The position numbers and the translations under genes are program-made. The notes under the pieces are model-generated. The model saw nothing but the letters and a program-made list of their open reading frames with translations. It was not told where the DNA came from and did not search any database. A stretch of 50,586 bases of DNA from an uncultured Pelagibacteraceae bacterium (GTDB taxonomy: Bacteria; Pseudomonadota; Alphaproteobacteria; Pelagibacterales; Pelagibacteraceae): NCBI GenBank assembly GCA_902627745.1, contig CACOKG010000004.1:1-50586 (forward strand). Reading direction: 5' to 3'. Below, one piece after another: positions 27,674 through 36,142 of the stretch (its first letter is position 1; each line of letters begins with the position of its first letter).

Positions 27674-29470
27674 ATGTTAGAATTTTTGAAAAAAAATATA
27701 TTCATTATTATTCTATCTAGTATCACACTATTTATAGGTTTTTTAACTTTTTTAACATTCATTGATAGAAGTTTTGTTGAATTAAATCAGAAAAATTTAC
27801 AATATTTATTAATTTTAAATATTTTTTTACTTGTTTTATTATTTATATTTATTTTTGTTGAAATTAAAAATTCTATAAAGAGTGATATTGATAAAGATGG
27901 TTTAACCTCTAACAAAAAATACATTACTTATTTTTCATTATTTACACTCATACCATCAATTTTAATTTCAATCTTTTCTCTTTTTCTCTTTTCATTTGCT
28001 TTAGAAAAGTATTTTGACAAAAAAGTTACAACAGTTGTTAATAATTCTTATGAACTTGCAAAAAATTATGTTGAAGAAGTAAGGAATAAAATTCAATCAG
28101 ATATTATTTTGATTGCCTTTGATACAAATAAAAGTGCAAATTTTTTGAATGAAAATGCTAATGAATATCTTAGATTTTTGAGAACACAAAAAATTATTAG
28201 GGATGTTGATGAAATTCATATAATTAATAAAGATAAGGAATTATTATATTCAACTGAAAAAAAAGAAAAATATATTCCACCGGTTGATAAAGCTCTAAAT
28301 TTAGTTCTTGAGGATGATAGACCATTAAAGATAATCAATACAAAAGCAAATATTTCTGCTGCTATAATGCGACTGCAATCATCAGAAGATCGTTTTTTGT
28401 ATGTTGTAAAATTTTTAGATAAAAATATTTCAAACTATTTAGCTGAGTCTCAAGAAGCAATAAATTTCTACTACATTGTTGAAGAAAGAAGCACAGGTAT
28501 TAAAATTTCTTTTTTTATCATTTATATCATAATTGTTTCTTTGCTACTATTTATCTCTATTACAATTGCGATTCGGTTTTCTTCAAGGTTTTTTAGATCC
28601 ATTAATAATCTTATTTTCGCATCAACAGAAATAGGCCAGGGAAATCTTAATACAAAAGTACCAGAAATTAAAACTGATAAAGATATGGAGGTCTTGAATA
28701 AAAATTTTAATTCTATGATTAGTAGACTAAAATATCAGCAAGAAAAATTAATAATTAATGAAAGATATAAAGCATGGGGAAATTTATCAAGAAAGTTAGC
28801 CCATGAAATTAAAAATCCTCTTACACCAATACAATTAACAATAGATCGAATTAAAACTAAATACTCTGGACAAATAACGAATGAAGACCAACAATCATTT
28901 AAAGAAAATTTAAAAATTATAAACTCTCAAATAAAACAAATAGAAAATTTAGTAAACGAATTTTCAGATTTTGCCAGAATGCCAAAACCAATTTTAAAGA
29001 GAAATAATTTAGTAAATTTATTAAATGAAAATATCAAATTATTATCAGAAGTTAATAAATCCATAGAAATTAATTTAAATAAAAAAGATGAGGAGATTTT
29101 ACTCGAATGTGACAAAGAGCAAATTTCAAGAGTTTTCATTAACTTAATAAAGAACTCTATTGAGAGCATCGAACAAAAAGTTGAAAAAAACCCTAATTTT
29201 AAAAAGAAAATTTCAATTGATATTTTATCAAATAATGACCATATTTTAATATCAATAGAAGACAATGGTGTTGGTTTTGATAAAAATAATATAAAGGAAA
29301 TTTTAAATCCATATTATACAACAAAAAAAAATGGTACAGGACTAGGCCTATCAATAGTAAACAAAATTATAAATGACCACCAAGGTGAACTTGAATTTAT
29401 TCAAATTAATGATGGTGCAAAAATACAGATAAGATTTTATTTTAATGACAACAGAAATATTAATAGTTGA
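27674..29470 (+). CDS. ntrY: NtrY-type sensor histidine kinase
   Basis: Membrane sensor of the NtrYX two-component system. Membrane helices lie at about residues 8-29, 43-63, 85-110 and 277-302, with an extracytoplasmic region at 110-276, then a HAMP domain (to about 352), the HisKA phosphoacceptor His377 in KLAHEIKNPLTP, and a complete HATPase with NLIKNSIESIE (N box), DNGVGFD (G1) and GTGLGLSIV (G2). At 598 residues it is shorter than the usual 730-780: HAMP runs almost straight into HisKA, so the PAS domain found in other NtrY proteins is missing. It overlaps ntrX by 26 bases. Confidence 0.92.
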   Translation: MLEFLKKNIFIIILSSITLFIGFLTFLTFIDRSFVELNQKNLQYLLILNIFLLVLLFIFIFVEIKNSIKSDIDKDGLTSNKKYITYFSLFTLIPSILISIFSLFLFSFALEKYFDKKVTTVVNNSYELAKNYVEEVRNKIQSDIILIAFDTNKSANFLNENANEYLRFLRTQKIIRDVDEIHIINKDKELLYSTEKKEKYIPPVDKALNLVLEDDRPLKIINTKANISAAIMRLQSSEDRFLYVVKFLDKNISNYLAESQEAINFYYIVEERSTGIKISFFIIYIIIVSLLLFISITIAIRFSSRFFRSINNLIFASTEIGQGNLNTKVPEIKTDKDMEVLNKNFNSMISRLKYQQEKLIINERYKAWGNLSRKLAHEIKNPLTPIQLTIDRIKTKYSGQITNEDQQSFKENLKIINSQIKQIENLVNEFSDFARMPKPILKRNNLVNLLNENIKLLSEVNKSIEINLNKKDEEILLECDKEQISRVFINLIKNSIESIEQKVEKNPNFKKKISIDILSNNDHILISIEDNGVGFDKNNIKEILNPYYTTKKNGTGLGLSIVNKIINDHQGELEFIQINDGAKIQIRFYFNDNRNINS

Positions 29471-30800
29471 TGATAATGCGGATATAAGAAATATCCTAAA
29501 TGAATTAATTGTTGATGCTGGTTACAAAACTAGAGTAGCAGCTAATTATAATCAAGCGTTAAAAGAAATTGACAAAAAGATGCCTGATGTGGCTATCCTA
29601 GATGTAAAATTAGATAAAGGTGATAATGATGGAATAGAGCTATTATCTCACATCAAGTCTAAAAACAAAGATGTACCTGTAATTATTATTACAGGGCATG
29701 CTAATATTGAAATGGCTGTTAACTCATTAAAGCACGGCGCATTTGAATTTGTAGAAAAACCTTTTGACCAAGCTAGATTATTAAACTTTATAACCAGGGC
29801 TGTTGAAAATCTCCAATTAAAAAAACAAAATAAGGATTATGAAAATAAGTTATTTTCTTCATATGATTTAATAGGTGATAGTAAAAATATATCTACAATA
29901 CGAGAACAAATAAAAAAGATATCTTTAACTGAGAGCAGAATTCTTATATATGGGCCATCTGGTTCGGGGAAGGAATTAATTGCAAGAAAAATTCATAAAA
30001 ATTCTAAAAGAGAAAAAAATCCATTTATTATTTTAAATGGAGCACTTCTTGACTCAGGAAAATATGAGCAAGAGTTATTTGGGGAGGAAAAGAGCGATGG
30101 TTCCATTTCATATGGTGCTTTAGAAAAAGCTAATAAAGGTACTTTATTAATTGATCAAGTTTCTGAAATTCCTCTTGTCATTCAATCAAAAATATTAAGA
30201 GTTCTTATTGATCAAAAATTTAAAAGATTAAATGGTAATAGTGATATCAATGTTGACGTTAGATTAATTTGTTCATCAAGTAAGGATTTAAAAGATGAAA
30301 TAAAAATAGGTAATTTTAGAGAGGATCTTTATCATAGATTAAACGTTTTTGAAATTAACATTAAGTCATTAAATGAAAGAATTTCAGATATTCCTCTGTT
30401 AATAAAATATTTTTCAAAGATGATTTCCACAAATTATAATATTAAAGAGTTAGATATTGATGAAAATGACACATACATTTTGAATCATGATTGGAAAGGT
30501 AATGTAAGGGAACTAAGAAATTTGATTGAAAGAATTGCAATTTTACAACCTGATACAAAAGACAAAATTTCTAACATTGTAAAAGAGTCTTTAAAAAGCG
30601 ACAATTATGATGATAAAATTGGTGAAAATAGCTTATCTGTGCCACTAAAAGAGGCTAGAGAAAACTTTGAAAAAGAGTATTTAACTATTCAGCTTAAAAA
30701 ATTTAATGGGAATATATCTAAAACAGCTAACTTTGTTGGTATGGAAAGAAGTGCTCTACATAGAAAGCTTAAAGGCTTAGGAATAAAAGAATTTAATTAA
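29445..30800 (+). CDS. ntrX: NtrX-type response regulator
   Basis: Partner of NtrY. The receiver domain (residues 1-120) has the acidic pair Asp9-Asp10 and phosphoacceptor Asp53 in AILDVKL. The AAA+ domain has Walker A GPSGSGKE, ELFGEEK and the arginine-finger region FREDLYHRLNVF, followed by a Fis-type helix-turn-helix (ISKTANFVGMERSALHRKL). The GAFTGA loop that contacts sigma-54 is replaced by SDGSISYG, and the Walker B acidic pair is Asp-Gln (LLIDQVSE) instead of Asp-Glu. It is therefore likely a DNA-binding regulator that does not work through sigma-54. Confidence 0.93.
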   Translation: MTTEILIVDDNADIRNILNELIVDAGYKTRVAANYNQALKEIDKKMPDVAILDVKLDKGDNDGIELLSHIKSKNKDVPVIIITGHANIEMAVNSLKHGAFEFVEKPFDQARLLNFITRAVENLQLKKQNKDYENKLFSSYDLIGDSKNISTIREQIKKISLTESRILIYGPSGSGKELIARKIHKNSKREKNPFIILNGALLDSGKYEQELFGEEKSDGSISYGALEKANKGTLLIDQVSEIPLVIQSKILRVLIDQKFKRLNGNSDINVDVRLICSSSKDLKDEIKIGNFREDLYHRLNVFEINIKSLNERISDIPLLIKYFSKMISTNYNIKELDIDENDTYILNHDWKGNVRELRNLIERIAILQPDTKDKISNIVKESLKSDNYDDKIGENSLSVPLKEARENFEKEYLTIQLKKFNGNISKTANFVGMERSALHRKLKGLGIKEFN

Positions 30801-30801
30801 A

Positions 30802-32193
30802 ATGAATATAATCATATGTGGTGCTGGTAGAGTAGGTTTTACTATTGCAAAGTTATTGAGTGAACAAGGTCATTCGATAACAGTTATTGATCAATCAAGT
30901 GAGGATATCCAAAAAATCAATGATAGTTTGGATGTTAAGGCAATCGTTGGGAAAGCTACATATCCATCAATTCTTGAGAAGGCCAACGCTGCTGAAACAG
31001 ATATGATTATAGCAGTTACAAGAAATGACGAAATTAACATGCTTATTTGTCAAATAGCATTTTCTATATTTAATATTCAAAAAAAAATAGCAAGAATTAG
31101 ATCACAAGACTATCTAAACCCAAGATTTACAAGAGTTTATAATAAAGAAAATTTACCAATTGATGTGATTATTTCTCCTGAGATAGAAATTTCCAAATCA
31201 ATTCAAAGAAAATTGGAGGCTCCAGGTGCATTAGATAGTGTGCCATTTGCTGATAATAAAATAAGATTACTTGAGATATTCATTAAAGAAGATTGTAAAT
31301 CTATAAGTATTAAGTTTAATGAACTCACAAATAAATACCCAAAATTAGAGGCAAATATTATCGGAATAAATAGAGATAATAAATTTTTTATTCCAAAAAA
31401 GACAGACTCGGTAAAAAAAGATGACAAAATTTATGTAATTATTAACTCATCACAAATGTCAGAAACTCTTGAAGCATTTGGTCATGAAGAAAAAATTTCA
31501 AAAAAGATTTTAATTATAGGTGGAGGAAATATAGGTTTTAATTTAGCTAAGAACATTGAAGAGACGTTAGAAACTGTGAGAGTTAAAATTGTTGAGAAGA
31601 ATAAAGAGCGAGCCGAGTTTTTAGCAAATCAATTAAATGACACGATTATCATAAATGGTGATGGACTAGATGAGGAAGTTTTAACTGAAGCAAATTTAGG
31701 GGAGGCCGAAACTGTATTAGCTCTAACAAATGATGATGAAGATAACTTAATGGTCAGTGTGTTAGTCGAAAAATTCGCTAAAGACCAAAAAGATATAGAT
31801 GATAAAAGAACAATGGCATTAATTAATAAGCCGAATTATTCACTTCTTCAATCATCATTAAAAATTGATGATTTAATTGATCCAAGAATGACAACTGTTT
31901 CAAGTATTTTAAAACATATCCACAAAGGAACAATTGAAAACGCTTATACTCTATCGGATGGTGAATACGAGGTAATTGAAGCTGAAATAATCGAAACTTC
32001 TGAATTAATAAATAAAGAAATTAAAAATTCCAATTTACCAGATGAACTTAGAATTGGCGCTGTTTTAAGAGATAAAAAAATAATTATACCTAGATCAAAT
32101 TTTGTTTTTAAAAAAGATGATAGAGTTGTATTTATTGTTAAAAAGGACTCAATAGCTTTTGTAGAAAATATTTTTAGATTAAGTTCAGTATAA
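30802..32193 (+). CDS. trkA: Trk potassium uptake regulator TrkA
   Basis: Peripheral cytoplasmic protein gating the TrkH channel. Two tandem RCK units are visible: the first NAD-binding motif ICGAGRVGFTIAKLL at residues 4-18 and the second IIGGGNIGFNLAKNI at about 236-250, each followed by a TrkA-C domain. Length 463 is typical. It starts one base after ntrX, matching the common alphaproteobacterial ntrX-trkA order, and is followed by trkH. Confidence 0.96.
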   Translation: MNIIICGAGRVGFTIAKLLSEQGHSITVIDQSSEDIQKINDSLDVKAIVGKATYPSILEKANAAETDMIIAVTRNDEINMLICQIAFSIFNIQKKIARIRSQDYLNPRFTRVYNKENLPIDVIISPEIEISKSIQRKLEAPGALDSVPFADNKIRLLEIFIKEDCKSISIKFNELTNKYPKLEANIIGINRDNKFFIPKKTDSVKKDDKIYVIINSSQMSETLEAFGHEEKISKKILIIGGGNIGFNLAKNIEETLETVRVKIVEKNKERAEFLANQLNDTIIINGDGLDEEVLTEANLGEAETVLALTNDDEDNLMVSVLVEKFAKDQKDIDDKRTMALINKPNYSLLQSSLKIDDLIDPRMTTVSSILKHIHKGTIENAYTLSDGEYEVIEAEIIETSELINKEIKNSNLPDELRIGAVLRDKKIIIPRSNFVFKKDDRVVFIVKKDSIAFVENIFRLSSV

Positions 32194-32197
32194 TTAG

Positions 32198-33604
32198 ATG
32201 TTTGGATTGCAAATTAGATATCTAAGTTTCTTTTTTGGATTAATTTCAATTTTATCTTTTTTTAATATAATTTACTCTTACTATTTCAATCTTTATCTTA
32301 ATTTAGATACTTATTATTTGAGTTTATTTTTATCTTCACTTCTAACAATTCTTTTTTATAGTTTAAAAATATCTTCCAAAAAAATATCAATTTTTCAAAA
32401 AATCTTAACTGTTTTTTTGGGTTATATTTTACTACCTTTAATTTTATCTATTCCCTTTTACCTAAGTATTTATAATCTAACTTTTATAAATTCATTTTTT
32501 GAAGCAGTTTCAGGTTTTACCTCAACTGGTTTTACTATCTTTGAAAATATAAAAAATATTGATCAAAGCCTGATATTATGGAGGTCAACTATCCAATGGA
32601 TAGGGGGATTGTATTTCTTATTTTCAATAATTTATTTAATAGATATTTATGATGAAAGTTTTAAAAAAACATTAACAAATTTTTTTTCATTTAATACCTC
32701 TGAAATATTCAAACAAGCTTTTAAAGTGTTTTTTATATATTCTGGTATAACTTTAGTAATTTTTATAACACTAAATTTACTCTCTATAAGAACTTTCGAC
32801 TCATTAAATTTAGCATTTTCTTTAATTTCTTCAGGAGGTTTTTTACCTACAAATAGTTTGTCTAATATAATTAAGGATGACACTCAAATAATTGCTTTAT
32901 CATTTTTAATGTTAACATCTTTTTTTAGTATTTTTTTTAGTTATAATTTATTTTTCTTTAAGAAAAAAAATATCAATTTTTTATATGAAGATTTTAATTT
33001 AATAATTTACTTCATCATAGTTTTAATTATTTTCTTTTTATTTTTCAGTTTTAATAAAAATTTTTTGAATTATTTTTTATCAATATCAAGTAGTATGTCG
33101 AATATTGGTTTTGCACTAGATAATTCAAGTACAAATTTGACTTTTGTTTATTTAATTTTGGTAATTATTGGAGGATCTTTTTTTTCTACAAGCTCAGGGT
33201 TGAGATTTATAAAGATTTATTCTTTATTCATATATTCAGTTAATCAAATTTTATCATTCAGTAGACCAAAGAATATATACAAGAATAAATTATTTTTCTC
33301 TGAAGTTAATTTTGACCTCGATGAGATAAGTAAATATTTTTTATCAGTTCTCATATTTATTTTATCACTTTTTATTTTAACAACTTTATTGACTATAAGC
33401 GAATTTAGTTTTGAAAATTCATTTAAGTTATCTGTTTTAACATTAATGAATACTGTTAATTCAAGTTTATATGGTTTAGATGATATAACTTTTTATAATC
33501 TTTCATATTTTACCAAATATTGTCTTATTTTTTTCATGATTGTTGGACGAATTGAGTTATTAACAATTTTGCTTCTTGTGAAAAAATTTCTTTTTAAAAA
33601 TTAA
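32198..33604 (+). CDS. trkH: Trk potassium uptake channel TrkH
   Basis: Potassium-translocating membrane subunit partnered with TrkA. About ten membrane helices and four selectivity-loop repeats are seen: AVSGFTSTGFT, SLISSGGFLPTNS, SSSMSNIGFALDN and TLMNTVNSSLYGL. Length 468 is normal. The sequence is extremely AT-rich and dominated by Phe, Ile and Leu. It ends the plus-strand ntrY-ntrX-trkA-trkH run; no hairpin terminator follows before the tRNA gene. Confidence 0.94.
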   Translation: MFGLQIRYLSFFFGLISILSFFNIIYSYYFNLYLNLDTYYLSLFLSSLLTILFYSLKISSKKISIFQKILTVFLGYILLPLILSIPFYLSIYNLTFINSFFEAVSGFTSTGFTIFENIKNIDQSLILWRSTIQWIGGLYFLFSIIYLIDIYDESFKKTLTNFFSFNTSEIFKQAFKVFFIYSGITLVIFITLNLLSIRTFDSLNLAFSLISSGGFLPTNSLSNIIKDDTQIIALSFLMLTSFFSIFFSYNLFFFKKKNINFLYEDFNLIIYFIIVLIIFFLFFSFNKNFLNYFLSISSSMSNIGFALDNSSTNLTFVYLILVIIGGSFFSTSSGLRFIKIYSLFIYSVNQILSFSRPKNIYKNKLFFSEVNFDLDEISKYFLSVLIFILSLFILTTLLTISEFSFENSFKLSVLTLMNTVNSSLYGLDDITFYNLSYFTKYCLIFFMIVGRIELLTILLLVKKFLFKN

Positions 33605-33632
33605 TTAATTATTGTATATGTAGTATGATTTT

Positions 33633-33709
33633 GCGCCCTTAGCTCAGCTGGATAGAGCATCGGTTTTCTAAACCGAGGGTCGTAGGTTCGAATCCTTCAG
33701 GGCGCGCCA
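33633..33709 (+). tRNA. tRNA-Arg (anticodon UCU)
   Basis: The cloverleaf folds fully: acceptor GCGCCCT with AGGGCGC, D stem GCTC/GAGC, anticodon stem TCGGT/ACCGA around loop TTTCTAA (anticodon TCT at 33667-33669), T loop TTCGAAT, and an encoded CCA. It reads AGA, the dominant Arg codon in this AT-rich genome. The T stem GTAGG/CCTTC carries one T-T mismatch. Confidence 0.96.
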
Positions 33710-33783
33710 TTACTAGCACATTTTTTGGTTAAAATTTATCTTGACTAGATTTTCAATTATTTTGAATTGAGATTAAATTTCCC

Positions 33784-33812
33784 TTGAACCCCTATTTTTA
33801 TCATGCTTAAAT
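33784..33812 (+). promoter_or_regulatory. Probable sigma-70 promoter of aapJ
   Basis: TTGAAC (33784-33789) and TTAAAT (33807-33812) are spaced by 17 bases, and the -10 is preceded by TG at 33804-33805 (extended -10). The predicted start at about 33819 leaves a leader of roughly 57 bases before the aapJ ATG, containing the palindrome at 33839-33856. Confidence 0.45.
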
Positions 33813-33838
33813 TAAGAATATTCAAAAGTAATTTTGAA

Positions 33839-33856
33839 TTATTTGTTAACAAATAA
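33839..33856. repeat. Perfect 18-base palindrome in the aapJ leader
   Basis: TTATTTGTTAACAAATAA is its own reverse complement. It ends 19 bases before the aapJ start and just before the Shine-Dalgarno AGGA. As RNA it can form a seven-pair stem with a UUAA loop; as DNA it could be an operator for a dimeric regulator. Confidence 0.7.
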
Positions 33857-33875
33857 ATAAACAATAGGAAGAAAT

Positions 33876-34916
33876 ATGTTTAAATACTTAAAACAATTAA
33901 CTTCTTTAGTTGCTATGGTTGCTGTGTTGTTCACTTTTACAACAGAGTCTATGGCTGCTAAAAAATCTAAAACACTTAAAAACACTCAGAAAAAAGGGTT
34001 TGTAAGATGTGGAGTATCTCAAGGTCTTCCAGGATTTTCTAACGCTGATGCTGCAGGAAATTGGACTGGTGTTGACGTTGATGTATGTAGAGCTGTAGCT
34101 GCTGCGGTATTAGGTGATGCAAACAAAGTTAAGTTTACACCACTAAGTGCTAAAGAAAGATTTACTGCTTTAACTTCTGGTGAGATTGATATCTTATCAA
34201 GAAACACAACTTGGACTCTTTCTAGAGATGCTGATATCGGACTTACTTTCGTTGGAGTAAACTTCTACGATGGTCAAGGCTTCATGGTAAGAAAAAGCTC
34301 AGGTATCACTTCAACTAGCCAATTCAAAAATGGTATCTCAGCTTGTACAAACATTGGTACAACAACTGAGTTAAACATGAGGGACTTCTTTAATTCAAAA
34401 GGAATTTCTTATGAGCCAGTTGCATTTGAAAAAGCTGACGAAGTTGTTGCTGCTTACGATGCAGGTAGATGTGATACATACACTACTGATAAATCTGGTT
34501 TAGCTGCTCAAAGAACAAAAATGAAAAACCCTGATGAACACATTGTTCTACCAGAAACTATTTCTAAAGAACCTTTAGGACCAGTTGTTAGACAAGGTGA
34601 TGCAGTTTGGGAAGATATCGTAAGATGGTCTTTGAACACTATGATCGAAGCTGAAGAATATGGTATTACTTCAGCAAATGCAGACATGATGAAAACTTCA
34701 GACAACCCAGCAATCAAAAGATTAGTTGGAGCTGAAGGTGAATTAGGTGCTGCTTTTGGTCTAGACAACGACTGGAGTTTAAGAATTATCAAGCAAGTTG
34801 GTAATTATGGTGAAAGTTATAAAAGAAATATAGCTGACACTGGAATTTTACCAGACAGAGGTCCAAACCAATTATGGACAAAAGGCGGAATACTTTACGT
34901 TCCACCTGCAAGATAA
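33876..34916 (+). CDS. aapJ: General L-amino acid ABC transporter, periplasmic binding protein
   Basis: Solute-binding protein of the AapJQMP/YhdWXYZ family, which takes up many L-amino acids. A signal peptide (about residues 1-28, cleaved near SMAA) precedes the SBP fold with GFVRCGVSQGLPGFSNADAAGNWTGVDVDVCRAVAAA, LSRNTTWTLSRD, GVNFYDGQGFMV and the C-terminal ILPDRGPNQLWTKGGILYVPPAR characteristic of AapJ. Length 346 is usual. A clear AGGA lies before the ATG. The gene is followed by a strong hairpin terminator, so it is probably made in large excess over the membrane subunits. Its bases look less AT-skewed than neighbouring membrane genes, as expected for a highly expressed protein. Confidence 0.97.
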   Translation: MFKYLKQLTSLVAMVAVLFTFTTESMAAKKSKTLKNTQKKGFVRCGVSQGLPGFSNADAAGNWTGVDVDVCRAVAAAVLGDANKVKFTPLSAKERFTALTSGEIDILSRNTTWTLSRDADIGLTFVGVNFYDGQGFMVRKSSGITSTSQFKNGISACTNIGTTTELNMRDFFNSKGISYEPVAFEKADEVVAAYDAGRCDTYTTDKSGLAAQRTKMKNPDEHIVLPETISKEPLGPVVRQGDAVWEDIVRWSLNTMIEAEEYGITSANADMMKTSDNPAIKRLVGAEGELGAAFGLDNDWSLRIIKQVGNYGESYKRNIADTGILPDRGPNQLWTKGGILYVPPAR

Positions 34917-34934
34917 TTGTAGTTTAAATTAATT

Positions 34935-34966
34935 AAAAAGGGCTAGATTTTTCTAGCCCTTTTTTT
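34935..34966 (+). terminator. Rho-independent terminator between aapJ and aapQ
   Basis: GGGCTAGA (34940-34947) pairs with TCTAGCCC (34952-34959) around a four-base T loop, with an A run before and a seven-base T run after. It is the clearest terminator in the window and probably acts as a partial one, lowering aapQMP transcription relative to aapJ. Confidence 0.9.
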
Positions 34967-34990
34967 ATAAACTCATATATTATCGGCAAA

Positions 34991-36142
34991 GTGAATTTTA
35001 AACTTAAAGATATAGTCCCACAATTAATTACAGTTTTAGCTGTAGTTTTAGTTTTTAGTTTTTTTACTTATAACGCCCAAATCAATATGGAAAATAGAGG
35101 TATTGATTTTGGTTATGGTTTTCTATCTCAAGAATCTTCTTTTGACGTTCAGTTTTCATTAATTGAATATGATGGATCACACTCGTATTTTAGAGCGTAT
35201 TTAGTTGGTCTTTTAAATACCATTCTTGTTTCAGTCATCGGAATAATTATTGCTACAATCTTAGGTGTAATAGTTGGTATAGCAAGATTATCACCTAATT
35301 ATCTAATTAATAAATTTGCAGCTTTCTATGTGGAGTTTTTTAGAAACATTCCATTACTACTTCAAATTTTCTTTTGGTATTTTGCTGCATTACGTGCTTT
35401 GCCACTTCCACAAGATGCTGAAGCAATGTTTGGGGTTTTTTTTCTGACTATAAAAGGCTTATATGTTCCGGCATTTATTTGGCAAAATTTTAATATTTTC
35501 TTTTATTCAATTACAGCTGCGATCATATCAATCATTGTTATACGGGCACATGCTAAAAGAGTTCAGGAAAATCAAGGTAAACAAATTCCAGTTTTTTTAA
35601 TTTCTATAGGACTGATATTTATTTTTCCACTTTTAAGTTTTTTAATTGGTGGCGTAAAACTTTCTTTTGAAGTTCCTGTTTTAAAACAATTAGCAACTAC
35701 ATCTTTTATTTATGAGGGTGGAGTTAGCTTACCTCCAGAATTAATAGCATTAACATTATCTTTATCGCTATATACAGCAACATTTATTGCTGAATGTGTC
35801 AGAGCTGGAATTCAAGGTGTTGGTAAAGGTCAAAAAGAGGCAGCAGCATCAATTGGACTTACTCCTAATCAAGTACTTAAATTAGTGATAATGCCACAAG
35901 CTTTGAGAATAATAATTCCGCCAACAACAAACCAATATCTTAATTTAACTAAAAATTCATCTTTAGCGGCAGCGATAGCTTATCCAGATTTAGTATTAGT
36001 CTTTGCCGGAACAGCATTAATGCAAACTGGTAAAGCAATTGAAATAGTATCAATCACCATGTTTACTTATTTAACTTTGAGTATTTCAATCTCAATTTTA
36101 ATGAACTGGTATAATAAGAAAATAGCTATTCAGGAGAAATAA
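34991..36142 (+). CDS. aapQ: General L-amino acid ABC transporter permease AapQ
   Basis: First membrane subunit of the amino-acid importer. The 383-residue protein has an N-terminal helix (about 10-28), the family stretch NRGIDFGYGFLSQESSFDVQFSLI, and the permease domain from about residue 70 with the HisMQ-type ATPase-contact loop EAAASIGLTPNQVLKLVIMPQALRIIIPPTTNQYL. The start is a GTG at 34991; no better codon precedes the conserved N-terminus. Its stop shares one base with the aapM start. Confidence 0.96.
   Translation: MNFKLKDIVPQLITVLAVVLVFSFFTYNAQINMENRGIDFGYGFLSQESSFDVQFSLIEYDGSHSYFRAYLVGLLNTILVSVIGIIIATILGVIVGIARLSPNYLINKFAAFYVEFFRNIPLLLQIFFWYFAALRALPLPQDAEAMFGVFFLTIKGLYVPAFIWQNFNIFFYSITAAIISIIVIRAHAKRVQENQGKQIPVFLISIGLIFIFPLLSFLIGGVKLSFEVPVLKQLATTSFIYEGGVSLPPELIALTLSLSLYTATFIAECVRAGIQGVGKGQKEAAASIGLTPNQVLKLVIMPQALRIIIPPTTNQYLNLTKNSSLAAAIAYPDLVLVFAGTALMQTGKAIEIVSITMFTYLTLSISISILMNWYNKKIAIQEK

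Noticed and set aside
30802..33604. trkA-trkH as an unusual ion system
   Set aside because: Both proteins have full-length standard domains; this is an ordinary potassium uptake pair.
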